A stretch of DNA of 48,733 nt from Streptomyces sp. JJ66 (GCF_019303495.1 NZ_JAEVFI010000026.1:1-48733); one strand, 5' to 3'; shown: positions 16,512 to 26,563, counted from the stretch's first letter. A program made the numbers and translations. Notes: generated by a model not told the origin, from the letters alone.

Positions 16512-17227
16512 GAGGCACCTCCGCGGGCCGCCGCGGACGCCGTCGCCGGCAGCAACAGCACGCTCAGCGCCGTGAGTCCGGCCAGCACGACGGGCAGCCC
16601 GGAGCCGAGGACCGGGGACACGGCTATCGCCACCAGGGCCGCCAGCACGAAGACGAACTGCCCCGCGCGCTCGCGCAGCCGGGGTGCGACCAGCGCCAGG
16701 AACGCGGCGGAGGAGGCCGCGTCGAGGCCCAGCGCCTCGGGGTCGGTCAGCAGGGAACCGGACAGGGCGCCGATCAGCGTGGTCAGGTTCCAGAACAGGA
16801 ACACCACGGCTCCGGTGGCCCAGTAGGCGAAGCGGCGTTCCCGTAGTGTCGGTTTGGCGATCGCCATCGCCGTGCTCTCGTCGCTCAGCAGGTGGGCCGC
16901 CGGCAGCAGGGCGGCCCCGCGCGGCCGCAGGACAGGCCGCAGGCTCACGCCGTAGAAGAGGCTGCGCACCCCGAGCAGGGTTGCAGTCGCCGAGGCAGCG
17001 AGGCCCCCGCCGCCCGCCGCGAGCGTGCCGATCAGGGCGAGTTGGGCGGAACCCCCGTAGAGGGCGAGGGACAGGAACTGCGTCTGAGCGAGCGTCAGAC
17101 CGCTGGAAACGGCCAGCGCGCCGTAGGACAGTCCGTAGGCTCCGACCGCCAGACCGACGCCGACGGCATCGCGAACAAGTCTCGTTTTCTCCTTGCGTGG
17201 CAGTTGATCTTGCTCCTGGAATACCAC
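16508..17227 (-). CDS. AzlC-like amino-acid exporter large subunit
   Basis: About 239 aa from GTG 17227 (a GGAGGG lies 7 bp upstream); a longer version from ATG 17293 is possible but would add a non-membrane leader. Family features visible are the start of the first helix (DAVGVGLAVGAYGLSYGALAV), the segment TLAQTQFLSLALYGGSAQLA typical of AzlC, the RSLFYGVSLRP loop and LLSDESTAMA. Five or six helices follow. It partners AzlD. It is divergent from the sbnA-like gene across a 160-bp AT-rich promoter region. Confidence 0.85.
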   Translation of the reverse strand: MVFQEQDQLPRKEKTRLVRDAVGVGLAVGAYGLSYGALAVSSGLTLAQTQFLSLALYGGSAQLALIGTLAAGGGGLAASATATLLGVRSLFYGVSLRPVLRPRGAALLPAAHLLSDESTAMAIAKPTLRERRFAYWATGAVVFLFWNLTTLIGALSGSLLTDPEALGLDAASSAAFLALVAPRLRERAGQFVFVLAALVAIAVSPVLGSGLPVVLAGLTALSVLLLPATASAAARGGAS

Positions 17228-17389
17228 GAGGAGCCCTCCATCGAATCGCGTCGGCGGAGCAGCCCAGATGCTGAGACGCCCCTTTACCGTCATGTACGCT
17301 ACTAATTATGACTGTTCCTTGTCATCGGAATGCTTCTTAATGACATATTGGCGGGCGGGTGCCCCGTGGCCGCAGACATGTGAGGGAAG
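17228..17389. promoter_or_regulatory. divergent promoter region between azlC-like and sbnA-like genes
   Basis: Contains an inverted repeat ATGAC-N8-GTCAT at 17308-17325 and a further ATGACA at 17340, within the most AT-rich stretch of this part of the window. These half-sites match GATGAC motifs at 16127-16164 and 26327-26350, suggesting one regulator for the island. The plus-strand gene has GAGGGAAG just before its ATG at 17390. Confidence 0.45.
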
Positions 17390-18358
17390 ATGAAGCACTA
17401 CTTGGACCGCTTCGAGGCCCTGCTGGGCCTTACCCCGATCAAGCCCATCACCCTGGACGTCCAGGGTGAGTCGCGGACGATCCACCTGAAGCTCGAGGGT
17501 TACAACCTCACCGGCTCCATCAAGGCCCGTACCGCCTACGGCCTCGTGCGCGGCCTCGTCCGGGACGGCCGGATCCGCCCCGGCGTGCGCCTGCTCGAAT
17601 CCACCTCCGGCAACCTCGGCGTCGCCCTGGCTAGCATGGCCCGCTTCCTGGACATCGGGTTCACCGCCGTGCTGGACCCGATGAGCACCGCGGAGGTCCG
17701 CAGCAGGCTGACCGACCTCGGCGCCACCATCGTCATGGTCGACGAGGTCGACGAGGCGGGCGGCTACCTGCTGTCCAGGCTGGCGAAGGTCCAGGAGATG
17801 CTCCGGGCCGACGGCGGCTACGTCTGGGTGGACCAGTACAGCAGCCCCGAGAACCCCGACATACACCGCCGGATGACCGGCCCGGAAATTCTCGACCAAC
17901 TGCCCGCCGCGCCCGACGCGCTCTTCGCGGCCGTCTCCACCGGCGGCACCTTCGCCGGAATCAGCCAGTGCTTCCGCGAACGCGGCCTGGCCACCCGTAT
18001 GGTGGCCGTCGACGTCAACGGGTCCGTCGCCTACGGCGGCCGGCCCGACCGGCGCTATCTGTCCGGCATCGGCGCCAGCCGGCCGTCCTCCTTCCTCAGG
18101 GAGTCCCTGATCGACCACTACGCCTACGTGGACGTCGGCGAGGCCGCCCACTACTGCCGGACCGTCCTGAGGGAGACCGGCATCCACCTCGGCGCCTCCT
18201 CCGGCGCGGTCGTCGCGGCCTGCGTGCGCTATCTGGGTGAACACCCCAACGTGCGGGACGCGTTGTGCATCTGCGCGGACGGCGGCGAGAAGTACGAAAG
18301 CACCATCTACTCCGACACGTGGATGACCTCGATCGGAGCGCTGCCGCGGCAGGCGTGA
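17390..18358 (+). CDS. SbnA-like PLP-dependent synthase (Dap pathway step 1)
   Basis: 322-aa cysteine-synthase-fold enzyme. The PLP lysine is K45 in NLTGSIKART, the substrate loop is ESTSGNLGVAL (70-80), and the phosphate-binding turn is STGGTFAGI. In the SbnA branch, O-phospho-L-serine and L-glutamate are joined to N-(2-amino-2-carboxyethyl)-L-glutamate; the SbnB partner is present at 20790. ATG 17390 has a good Shine-Dalgarno. The pairing with an SbnB-like dehydrogenase is the main reason for this call over an ordinary cysteine synthase. Together they would supply L-2,3-diaminopropionate as a building block. Confidence 0.82.
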   Translation: MKHYLDRFEALLGLTPIKPITLDVQGESRTIHLKLEGYNLTGSIKARTAYGLVRGLVRDGRIRPGVRLLESTSGNLGVALASMARFLDIGFTAVLDPMSTAEVRSRLTDLGATIVMVDEVDEAGGYLLSRLAKVQEMLRADGGYVWVDQYSSPENPDIHRRMTGPEILDQLPAAPDALFAAVSTGGTFAGISQCFRERGLATRMVAVDVNGSVAYGGRPDRRYLSGIGASRPSSFLRESLIDHYAYVDVGEAAHYCRTVLRETGIHLGASSGAVVAACVRYLGEHPNVRDALCICADGGEKYESTIYSDTWMTSIGALPRQA

Positions 18359-18444
18359 GCCGCCGGACCGGGCGGGGGGACACGACCGACGAACCGGGGC
18401 AGCCGCGCCTGCCCCGCACGAGAACGACGCAGGATGGGACCGAG

Positions 18445-20193
18445 GTGCACACAAGTGACCTAGCCGGGCGCCATCGGGCGCTCGAGGAGCACGCCGCGGG
18501 GCGCTCCTGGGTGGACGTGGCGGAGGTGGCCGACGTCCCGGCCGCCGACCTGCGCCTGGCCGACGAGCACGACGTGGTGCTGACGCTCGTCCTCGCCGCC
18601 CTGTGCGCCCGCATGGGCGGCGGCCCCTCGATCGCGCCCACGCTCACCAAGGCCGCCGAACGCTACGTCTCCTCTTTCCTGTACACCGGCCGGATCCTGC
18701 CCCGGGCCCGGGAGCTGATCGAACTCCTCGACCGCGGGGTGGACGAGCGGTCCCCGGCCCTCCTCACCGAGGTGGCCGACCACCTCAGCCAGGGCTGGCC
18801 CGGCTACGCGCACTCCGCGTTCCCGGCCAATTTCACCCGTCTCGCCCGCGAACTCGGCCTGCGCATGAGCGCCGAGCAGTTCCTCGAAGTCTCGCTCGTG
18901 TCCTGGCAGCGCGGGCTGGCCGCCGCCGGCGCCGGAGACGCCGAACGGGCCCGCGCCCACTTCGAGACGTCCCTGGAGCGCTACCGCTCCTACCGCTACT
19001 ACGCGGACGCCGCCTGGCTCTTCACCGACCTGGTCATCGCCCAGCTGCTGGCCGGCCACGAGGCCCGTGCCGCAGCCACCGCCCGGGCCCAGCGCGCCTA
19101 CGTGGACGACATCCTCGCCACCCACGCCCTGGTCGAGGACACCGAGGGCGAGACCGGCGCCTTCCATCTCGGAGACGTGCGCAGCGGCGGCTACGGCACC
19201 TTCATCGAGTCCCCCACCCTGCGCCCGGCCGCCCTCACCCACCGTTACGCGGCCCTGCTGCGGCGCTACACCCGCGCCAGCGAACACCTGCTGGCCGCCT
19301 GCCGGTTCGGGGCGCAACGTGAACTCGACGCGGCGCTCGACGTCTTCACCTGCGGCTGGTCCACCTTCCAGACCTCGCCGTACCCGAAGATCTTCCTGCG
19401 CCTGGCAAACCGCTACACCGACGGCCGACACCCGTACAACCCCCACCTCACCGCCTACGAATGCTGGCACCGCATGCTGCGCACCTACCGGGTCCGGGTT
19501 AAGCCACGTCATCTGATCGACACCGCGACCACGCTGCACGACCGGTTCGCCTACGCCGGCCTGCCCACCTGCGCCGCCACCGTCCTGCTCGACGCGGCCC
19601 TCCTGCACGCCCGGCTGCACGGCCGCAACGGCGCGGTCGAATGGGTCAGCCGCCATCTGCAGGAACTGCGGCCCGTCGTACCGGAACTGGTGCAGGCCGC
19701 GGCCCGCTCCCTCCAGGTGCCGCAGGGCACCGAGTTCTTCTGGCAGCTCGGCACCTACCGGGGGCTGCGCCCCGCCCAGCTGGCGCCCAACTTCCCCGGC
19801 CCCGGACTCGGCGAGACACCCCTGCCGGACGCCGACTTGTTCGAGTTCGTGCTCTACGGCCCCCTGCTCTCCCTGGAAGGCGTCACCTTGTACGACAGCA
19901 CCCCGCGGCCGCTCGCCGACATTCTGCGCGCGCTCGGCCAGGAGTTCACCCGGACCCGGCCGGACGGCGGCGAGGTGCCGTTCCTGTCCGCGGCGGAACT
20001 CGCGCGGCGCGTCAACCGCACCCCGTCGGCGATCGCCCAGGCGGTGCGCCGCTTCCGGCACGCCTGCCAGGAGACGCTCCAAGAGACCACCGAGCACGCG
20101 ATCGACCAGGACGCCCTCATCCAGGGCCGGCCCGGATACCGCATCAACCCCGCGAAGGTCCAGCGCTTCCTCGACTACTCGCTCAGCGCCTGA
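18445..20193 (+). CDS. large putative regulator A (C-terminal winged helix)
   Basis: 582-aa protein, no family recognised. It has a mostly helical body with TPR-like character (for example GAGDAERARAHFETSLERYR followed by a Tyr-rich stretch) and a C-terminal segment with an HTH pattern, FLSAAELARRVNRTPSAIAQAVRRFR, then QGRPGYRINPAKVQRFLDY, which looks like a winged-helix wing. The GTG at 18445 is chosen because it aligns with the start of its paralogue at 26564 (ALEEHAAG... against ALEEHVAG...). The two proteins are alike over their whole length and bracket the Dap/SAM-cycle genes. A regulatory role is inferred from the C-terminal motif only. Confidence 0.7.
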   Translation: MHTSDLAGRHRALEEHAAGRSWVDVAEVADVPAADLRLADEHDVVLTLVLAALCARMGGGPSIAPTLTKAAERYVSSFLYTGRILPRARELIELLDRGVDERSPALLTEVADHLSQGWPGYAHSAFPANFTRLARELGLRMSAEQFLEVSLVSWQRGLAAAGAGDAERARAHFETSLERYRSYRYYADAAWLFTDLVIAQLLAGHEARAAATARAQRAYVDDILATHALVEDTEGETGAFHLGDVRSGGYGTFIESPTLRPAALTHRYAALLRRYTRASEHLLAACRFGAQRELDAALDVFTCGWSTFQTSPYPKIFLRLANRYTDGRHPYNPHLTAYECWHRMLRTYRVRVKPRHLIDTATTLHDRFAYAGLPTCAATVLLDAALLHARLHGRNGAVEWVSRHLQELRPVVPELVQAAARSLQVPQGTEFFWQLGTYRGLRPAQLAPNFPGPGLGETPLPDADLFEFVLYGPLLSLEGVTLYDSTPRPLADILRALGQEFTRTRPDGGEVPFLSAAELARRVNRTPSAIAQAVRRFRHACQETLQETTEHAIDQDALIQGRPGYRINPAKVQRFLDYSLSA

Positions 20194-20245
20194 CACCCAC
20201 CACGTCCCCGTACGTGCCGAGAAAAAGGAACCACAGGTAACGCCC

Positions 20246-20716
20246 ATGCAGCACAACGGTCGCCTCGTCGTCGCCCCCGAAGACGTCGACAGCCAGTACA
20301 AGTTCGTCGTCGCCCTCAAGACCAAGCTGGAGCCCGGCGTCGCCACCAACGCCGTCGGCCACCTCTGCCTCGGCCTGCTGGCGAAGGGGGCCGCCGAACG
20401 CCCCGAACTCCTTGCGCACATGTCCTTCCTCGACTTCCCCGACGCCGACGGGGGCAGCCACGCGCCCGTCTCCGGCCTCTCGCTCGTCGTGCTGGACGGA
20501 CGCCCCGCCTGGCTGCGCCGGCTGCGGGGCGAGGCCGCCGCGGCCGGACTGCTGAGCACCGACTTCACCGCCCAGATGACCGGCGGCAGCCACCTGAACC
20601 AGCTGGAGCGGATGCGGAGCACCCCGGAGGCCGAACTCGACTACTACGGCGTGGCCCTCTTCGGCCCGAGCGACGTCATCGACCCGCTCACCAAGAAGTT
20701 CTCCCTGTTGCGGTAG
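20246..20716 (+). CDS. DUF2000-family protein
   Basis: 156-aa protein with the look of the DUF2000 family, a peptidyl-tRNA-hydrolase-like fold: KFVVALKTKLEPGVATNAVGHL near the start, LSFLDF/DADGG in the middle, and ALFGPSDVIDPLTKKFSLLR at the end. Its biochemical role is unknown. It sits between regulator A and the SbnB-like gene, with 52 bp and 73 bp gaps, so it is probably in the same transcript. Location suggests a role in Dap-related chemistry or in protecting an intermediate, but this is inference. Confidence 0.7.
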   Translation: MQHNGRLVVAPEDVDSQYKFVVALKTKLEPGVATNAVGHLCLGLLAKGAAERPELLAHMSFLDFPDADGGSHAPVSGLSLVVLDGRPAWLRRLRGEAAAAGLLSTDFTAQMTGGSHLNQLERMRSTPEAELDYYGVALFGPSDVIDPLTKKFSLLR

Positions 20717-20789
20717 CCCCGCCGTCTCCTTCGACCGCGCCGGGGCCGCACCCGCAGCGCCTCGACACCACACCGACAGTGAGGAACAC

Positions 20790-21812
20790 ATGAATCACGC
20801 CGATCACCGTCTCACCATCGTCCCCGCGGCCGCGGTCAAGGAAGCGCTGCGGTCCCTGGGCACGGCGTCGAAGGAGATCGTCGAGGACGTCTACGTCAAG
20901 GCGGCGCTGGGGCAGCTGGTCAACCCCGACAGCCTGTTCTTGCGCCCCGACGACACCCGCCGCGAGCGCATCATCGCGCTGCCCGCGTACGTCGCCGGCG
21001 AGTCCGAGGCCATGGGCGTGAAGTGGATCTCCAGCTTCCCCGAGAACCTCAATCTCGGCCTGCCCCGCGCCTCCGCGCTGATCGCACTGAACGACCCGCG
21101 CACCGGGTTCCCCACGGCCGTCCTCGAAGGCGCCCAGATCAGTGGCCACCGCACCGCGCTGTCCGCCGCCGTCGGCGCCGAGGCGCTGCGCGCCGGCGAC
21201 CGCGCCCCAGCCAAAATGGCGGTCATCGGCACCGGGTACATCTCCCGCACCACCCTGGATGTGTTCGCCGGCCTCGGCTGGAGCTGCGACCACCTCGTGG
21301 TGTTCGACGTCGACCAGGAGCGCGCCCGCGACTTCGCCGCGCGCAGCGGGGAGTTCGCGGCCAAGCTGGCGGGGAACGCGGTCGCGGCCGGCTCCCTGCG
21401 GGAGGCCGTGGAGGACGCCGATGTGGTGCTGTTCGCCACCACCGCCGTGGTGCCGCACCTGAGCGAGTCCCGCGAGTTCAAGCACCACGCCGTCGTCTTG
21501 CACATGTCGCTGCGCGACCTGACGCCCGAGGCGATGGCCGGCGCCGTCCACGTCGTCGACGACGTGGCGCACGCCCTGCGGGAGAAGACCTCCCTCGCCC
21601 TGGCCGTCGAGCAGGGCACCGTGGAGCGCGAGGGCATCCTCCCCGTCGGCGACTTCCTGCGCGGCGTGGCCAAGCCCGACCGGGACCGGCGCGCCGTCTA
21701 CTCGCCCTTCGGCCTCGGCTCCTTGGACATCGCCTTGGCCCAGCTCGTCCTGGACCGGTCGCGCGACGCGGAAGGCGTCGTGTCCGTCCCCGGCTTCGCA
21801 TGCACTTCCTGA
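20790..21812 (+). CDS. SbnB-like dehydrogenase (ornithine cyclodeaminase family, Dap pathway step 2)
   Basis: 340-aa NAD-dependent enzyme of the ornithine cyclodeaminase/mu-crystallin fold. K78 in MGVKWISSFP is the family's catalytic lysine position; the Rossmann motif is MAVIGTGYISRTTL (143-156). In the SbnB branch it oxidatively splits the SbnA product to L-2,3-diaminopropionate, 2-oxoglutarate and NADH. The PENLNLGLPRAS segment fits SbnB better than true ornithine cyclodeaminases. GAGGAA precedes the ATG. It is intact, so with the SbnA-like gene the Dap module appears complete. Confidence 0.85.
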   Translation: MNHADHRLTIVPAAAVKEALRSLGTASKEIVEDVYVKAALGQLVNPDSLFLRPDDTRRERIIALPAYVAGESEAMGVKWISSFPENLNLGLPRASALIALNDPRTGFPTAVLEGAQISGHRTALSAAVGAEALRAGDRAPAKMAVIGTGYISRTTLDVFAGLGWSCDHLVVFDVDQERARDFAARSGEFAAKLAGNAVAAGSLREAVEDADVVLFATTAVVPHLSESREFKHHAVVLHMSLRDLTPEAMAGAVHVVDDVAHALREKTSLALAVEQGTVEREGILPVGDFLRGVAKPDRDRRAVYSPFGLGSLDIALAQLVLDRSRDAEGVVSVPGFACTS

Positions 21813-22280
21813 CCCTCACCGCCCCGCCCTTCACCCGGCACCGCCCACCGCCCCGCACGTCCCGGCGCAGCAGAGGAGAAACGGCGTTGTCCCGTCGACT
21901 GTTCACCTCGGAGTCCGTGACCGAGGGTCACCCTGACAAGATCGCCGACCAGATCAGCGACACCGTCCTCAACGCGCTGCTGCGCGCGGGCCCAGCCTCC
22001 CGGGTCGCCGCCCAGACCCTGATCGCCACCGGCCTGGTCCACCTGGCCGGCGAGGTCACCACCCAGGCCTACGTCCCGATCGCGCAGCTGGTGCGTAAGA
22101 AGATCCTCGAGATCGGCTACGACGCGTCGGCGAAGGGCTTCGACGGCGCCTCCTGCAAAGTCTCCCTGGCGATCGGCGCGCGGTCCCCGGACATCGCGCA
22201 GGGCGTTGACACCGCCTACGAGGCCCGGGTGGAGGGCGCCGGGGGAGAGGCGGACGCACGGGACCGGCAGGGCGCCGGCG

Positions 22281-22314
<34 letters not shown>

Positions 22315-22986
22315 ACCCGCGCTGATGCCGCTGCCGCTCCACCTCGCGCACCGCATGTCCGAACGGCTCGCCCAGGTACGCACGGACGGCACCCTCCCCT
22401 TACCTGCGCCCCGACGGCAAGACGCAAGGTCACGATCGAGTATCTCGGCAGCCGTCCCGTCCGCCTGGACAGGTTCGTCGTCTCCTCCCAGCACGCCACC
22501 GACCTCGACCTGGAGTCGCTGCTCGCGCCCGGCATACAGGAGCACGTCGTCGACGGCGTCCTCAAGGAGCTGGCCGAGGACGGCATCTGCTTCGACACCG
22601 ACGGCCACCGCTTGCTGGTCAACCCCACCGGCCGCTTCGAGATCGGCGGCCCGATGGGCGACGCCGGCCTGACCGGCCGCAAGATCATCGTGGACACCTA
22701 CGGCGGCGTACGCAATGCGCTGGGTTGCGAAGAACATCGTCGCCGCGGGCCTCGCCTCCCGCTGCGAGGTGCAGGTCGCGTACGCCATCGGCAAGGCGCC
22801 CCGGTCGGGCTGTTCATCGAGACCTTCGGCACAGCGACCGTGCCGCACGCGGCCCTGGAGAAAACCGTGCGCGAGGTCTTCGACCTGCGTCCGGCCGCCA
22901 TCATCCCCGACCTCGACCTGCTGCGCCCGAGCTACGCCCAAACCGCCGCCTTTGGCCACTTCGGCCGCGAGCTGCCCGAGCTCACC

Positions 22987-24175
22987 TAGTGACCTGGTTC
23001 GGAGATGCGTGAGCAGTAGCGTCAGATGCGGTCGAGGATCTGGTCGGCGGTCTTGGTCCACTTGAAGGGCCGGGCTTCGTCGTTCCAGACCTTGATCCAG
23101 TTTTCGAGTGCGGTCTTGAGGTCGTCGAGGGAGCAGAACACGCCTCGGGCCAGGCAGCGCCGTTCCAGCTCGGCGAACCACCGTTCGACCTGGTTGATCC
23201 ACGACGAGTAGGTGGGGGTGAAGTGGAGCTGGAAGCGGGGGTGCGCGAGCAGCCACTTGTGCACCAGGGGTGCCTTGTGGGTGGAGAGGTTGTCGCAGAT
23301 CACGTGGACTGCCAGGCCCTTGCCGGTCTGGCGGTCGATCTCGTCGAGGAAGTCCCGGAAGTCCTCGGCCCGGTGCCGGGCGGACAGCTTGGTAATTACC
23401 TTGCCGGTCGCGGTGTTCAGGGCGGCGAACAGGTCGACGGTGCCGTGCCGGACGTAGTCGAAGCTCCGCCGTTCGGGGACCCCGGGCACCATGGGCAGCA
23501 CCGGCGCGGTCCGCTCAAGCGCCTGGATCTGCGGTTTCTCGTCCACCGCGAACACCACCGCGTTCGCCGGCGGGGCCAGGTAGAGGCCCACGACGTCGCG
23601 GATCTTGTCGATGAGGAACGGGTCCGGGGAGATCTTGAAGGTCTCGGTCCGCCACGGCTGGAGGCCGAAGGCGTGCCAGATCCGCAGCACACTCGCCGGA
23701 GAGATCCCCACGGCCTTGGCCAGTTCCCGCTTGGACCAGTGCGTTCCGCCCGGTGGTGTCTCCTCCAGGGTGCGGACCACCACCTCTTCCACCTGGGCAT
23801 CGGTGATGGTCCGCGGCACCCCGGGCCTGGGCTCGTCGGCGAGTCCGTCGAGCCGGTCACGCAGGAACCTCGTGCGCCACTTGGAGACGGTGCCCCGGTT
23901 CACCCCCAGCCGGGCCGCGACCGCCAGGTTCGGACCGCCTTCCGCGCACGCCAGCACGATCCTGGCTCGCAGGGCCAGACCCTGCGCGGTCGTCCGGCGC
24001 TTGACCCAGCTGTTCAACGTCTGCCGCTCGGTCTCACTCAGGACCAGCGGCTCCAGCCTGCTGTCACCCACAACCCACAGCAGACCGAAGCCAACCAGCA
24101 CCCGTCAGCCAAACCCGTGAACTGGTACGGAAGACGACTCACGTGGTGCCCAACGAACTCACAACCAGATCACTA
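22987..24175. mobile_element. IS630-family insertion sequence inside metK
   Basis: A 1185-bp element (22989-24173) flanked by TA on both sides (22987-22988 and 24174-24175), the target duplication typical of IS630/Tc1. The terminal inverted repeats read GTGACCTGGTTCGGAG and GTGATCTGGTTGTGAG (13 of 16 matching). It carries one transposase on the minus strand. Both ends and the open reading frame are intact, so it may be mobile. Confidence 0.9.
23022..24101 (-). CDS. IS630-family transposase
   Basis: Up to 359 aa; GTG 24071 is a plausible alternative start. The N-terminal HTH (LRARIVLACAEGG, VAARLGVNRGTVSKWR) is followed by a winged-helix part and a DDE superfamily endonuclease domain: FAVDEKPQIQ (first Asp), VHVICDNLSTHK (second Asp) and TPTYSSWINQVERWF (Glu). 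The last motif is diagnostic of this family. It is full length, with no frameshift. It is transcribed opposite to the metK gene it interrupts. Confidence 0.92.
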   Translation of the reverse strand: MLVGFGLLWVVGDSRLEPLVLSETERQTLNSWVKRRTTAQGLALRARIVLACAEGGPNLAVAARLGVNRGTVSKWRTRFLRDRLDGLADEPRPGVPRTITDAQVEEVVVRTLEETPPGGTHWSKRELAKAVGISPASVLRIWHAFGLQPWRTETFKISPDPFLIDKIRDVVGLYLAPPANAVVFAVDEKPQIQALERTAPVLPMVPGVPERRSFDYVRHGTVDLFAALNTATGKVITKLSARHRAEDFRDFLDEIDRQTGKGLAVHVICDNLSTHKAPLVHKWLLAHPRFQLHFTPTYSSWINQVERWFAELERRCLARGVFCSLDDLKTALENWIKVWNDEARPFKWTKTADQILDRI

Positions 24176-24262
24176 GGAGGGCACCGACCGCGCCGACGCC
24201 CTCGGCACCGCCGCCGGCCGGGCCTGACACCGCCCCACGCGGCAGGCAGAAGACAGATTGCC

Positions 24263-25244
24263 GTGCGCCTCGCAGTCACCGGGTCGATAGCCACCGACCA
24301 TCTGATGGTCTTCCCCGGCCGTTTCCGGGAACAGCTCATCACCGACCGGCTCGACACCGTCTCGCTGTCCTTCCTCGCGGACCGCCTCGACGTCCGGCGC
24401 GCAGGCGTCGGCGCGAACGTCGCCCTCGGCCCCGGCAGGTTCGGCCCGCGTCCCGTGCTGGTGGGCGCCGCGGGCACCGACTTCCCCGAGTACGGCGCCT
24501 GGCTCACCCGGCACGGCGTCGACACCGTGCCGGTCCGGGTGAGCGACACCCTGCACACCGCGCGTTTCGTGTCCACCACCGACGCCGACCAGAACCAGAT
24601 CGCTACTTCTACGCCGGCCATAGCCCAGGCGCACCGCATCGACCTCGCTGCCGCGCACCGCCGGGGCGGGGCCCTTCGACCTCGTCCTCGCCGTCGCCGA
24701 CGACCCGGAGGCGATGCTGCGGCACACAGCCACCGCGCACGCCCTGGGCGTGCCGGTCGCGGCCGACCCCACCCAGCAACTGCCCCGCCCGTACACCGGG
24801 CAGACCCGGCGCCTGGTGGACGGCGCCCGGCTGCTGTTCACCAACGAGTACGAGCAGGCCCTGCTGCTGGAGCGGACCGGCTGGAGCCGTGAGGAGGTGC
24901 TTGGCCGGGTGGGCGCCTGGATCGTCACCCGCGGCGCCCACGGTGTCACTCTGGAGACCGCCGACGGGCCCCGGCAGGACGAACCTGCCGTGCCGACGCG
25001 GGACGTCGTCGACCCGACCGGCGTGGGGGACGCCTTCCGCGCCGGCTTCCTCGCGGGCCTCGCCTGGCGGTTGCCCTGCGAGCGCGCGGCCCAGCTGGGC
25101 TGCGCCCTGGCCACCGTGGTGATCGAGCCCCTGGGCACCCAGGAGTACAAGCTGCTCGCCTCCGCCCTCCTGGACCGGATCGGCGCGGTCTGCGGTGAGC
25201 GGCCAGCCGAGGAGATCGCCGCGCGCCTGACGGTGATGGCATGA
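24263..25244 (+). pseudogene. adenosine kinase (PfkB family), frameshifted
   Basis: From GTG 24263 the start is that of actinobacterial PfkB adenosine kinases (LAVTGSIATDHLMVFPGRF, then LDVRRAGVGANVALG). The frame fails near 24604, is disturbed again around 24618 and 24650-24675, and resumes as EAMLRHTATAHALGVPVAAD through the PfkB signature DPTGVGDAFRAGFLAGLAW, which holds the catalytic Asp, to TGA 25244. At least two indels separate the substrate-binding and catalytic halves. When intact it would phosphorylate adenosine released from S-adenosylhomocysteine. It lies between metK and metF, as in SAM-recycling cassettes. Confidence 0.8.
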
Positions 25245-25250
25245 CCGGAC

Positions 25251-26155
25251 GTGCCGCGCACCAGGACGTTCTCCTTCAAGTTCTTCCCGCCGAAGACGCA
25301 GGCCGGCGAGCGCACGCTGTGGCACGCCCTGCGCCGGGTCGAGGCGCTGTGCCCCGACGTCGTCTCCATCACCTACGGGGCCAGCGGTTCCTCCCGGGAC
25401 CGCACCATCGCCCTCCCCCGGCGCATCGCGGCCGAGACGACCCTGCGCCCGGTCGCCCACCTCACCGCGGTCGGGCACTCGGTCGCCGAACTGCGCCGGA
25501 TCATCGGGCAGTACGCCGACGCCGGCATCCGTGACGTCCTGGCGCCGCGCGGCGACCCGCCCGGCGACCCGCTCGGCCCCTGGACGCCGCACCCGCACGG
25601 CCTCACCCACGCCCGCGAACTAGTCGAACTCATCCGCTCGCTGGGCGACTTCACCATCGGCGTGGCCGCGTTCCCAAAACGGCACCCGCGCTCGCCGGAC
25701 GGGGAGAGCGAGATCCGGCAATTCGTGGCCAAGTACCGGGCCGGGGCCGACTACGCGATCACGCAGATGCTCTTCCACGCCGAGGACTACCTGCGCCTGC
25801 GGGACCGGGTGGCGGCCGCGGGCCGCGACATCCCGATCATCTTGGAGATCATGCCCGCCACCGACGTCCGCCAGATCAGCCGCTTCGCCGAACTCAGCGG
25901 CGCCTCCTTCCCGGAGGAACTGGCGCACCGGCTCGAAGCCGTCCGCGACCGGCCCGGCGAGGGCCACCACATCGGCGTCGAGCACGCCACCGCCCTGGCC
26001 GAGCGGCTGCTCGCCGAGGCGCCCCCGGCCTGCACGACATCACCCTGAACAAGCCCACCGCGACGACCGAGATCCACCGCAACGTCCTGGGCTCGGCCGT
26101 GGACCGGGCGTGCGGCCGGGAGGAGGGCGCTCTGGCCCACAGCCGCCGCGCCTGA
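25251..26155 (+). pseudogene. metF: 5,10-methylenetetrahydrofolate reductase, C-terminal frameshift
   Basis: From GTG 25251 (7 bp after the kinase stop) the frame is MTHFR-like: TFSFKFFPPKT, VSITYGASGSSRD, the folate/FAD-barrel segment DVLAPRGDPP, YAITQMLFHAEDYL and IPIILEIMPATD. Around 26018-26025 an indel moves the conserved end (LHDITLNKPTATTEIHRNVLG) into another frame, ending at 26153-26155. The protein as encoded stops at 26048 and lacks only the last helix and strand. It could retain partial function, or the indel could be artefactual. It would supply methyl-folate for methionine regeneration. Confidence 0.82.
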
Positions 26156-26178
26156 GCCATCGAGGGCCTCTCACCACT

Positions 26179-26228
26179 GCCCCGGGCGGCGGGGAAGCCG
26201 CAAGCCGACCCTCCCCGCCGCCCGGGGC
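26179..26228. terminator. strong hairpin downstream of metF
   Basis: Perfect 17-bp inverted repeat (arms 26179-26195 and 26212-26228, beginning GCCCCGGGCGGC) with a 16-nt loop, starting 24 bp after the metF stop. It is the likely end of the sbnA-like to metF transcript and insulates the next gene. Confidence 0.8.
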
Positions 26229-26326
26229 CGCTTCGCTGTGCGGGTGGGGCGCACGGGTATGCGGGGGCGGCCGCCATGGGCGCGGCGGGGGCCACGGTCG
26301 GGCTGGGGCCACGGCCGGGACGCCGA

Positions 26327-26350
26327 GTCATCCGGCTTGTCTAAGATGAC
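26327..26350 (+). promoter_or_regulatory. inverted repeat GTCATC-N12-GATGAC, putative operator
   Basis: Two perfect hexamer arms at 26327-26332 and 26345-26350 lie 214 bp before the regulator B start. The arms match GATGAC motifs in the two other promoter regions of the island. The rest of 26229-26563 shows no gene. Confidence 0.45.
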
Positions 26351-26563
26351 GTCGAGACGTCTGCGGGTGCCGTGGGGGAACCGGCACGCGTGGCACACTC
26401 ACGCAGCAGTCGGACCGCCTGAAGCATGTCTGGTCAGAACCGGGTGGCCCTACGTGGGACTGCTCCGGACGAGCGGCACCGACCGGTTCCCGGCACCACC
26501 ATCGAGAGGTCCGGCCGGCGGAGACGCCATGGCGCATGGGCGAGTAACGATGGGACAGCGAAG

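Noticed and set aside
17390..21812. Assignment as an alanosine or siderophore (staphyloferrin B) cluster
   Set aside because: Only the Dap-forming pair matches. No carrier protein, adenylation domain, IucA/C-type synthetase or siderophore receptor is present.
24247..25244. Ribokinase or other sugar kinase
   Set aside because: The N-terminus (TGSIATDHLMVFPGRF) and the position between metK and metF fit the actinobacterial adenosine kinase branch better.
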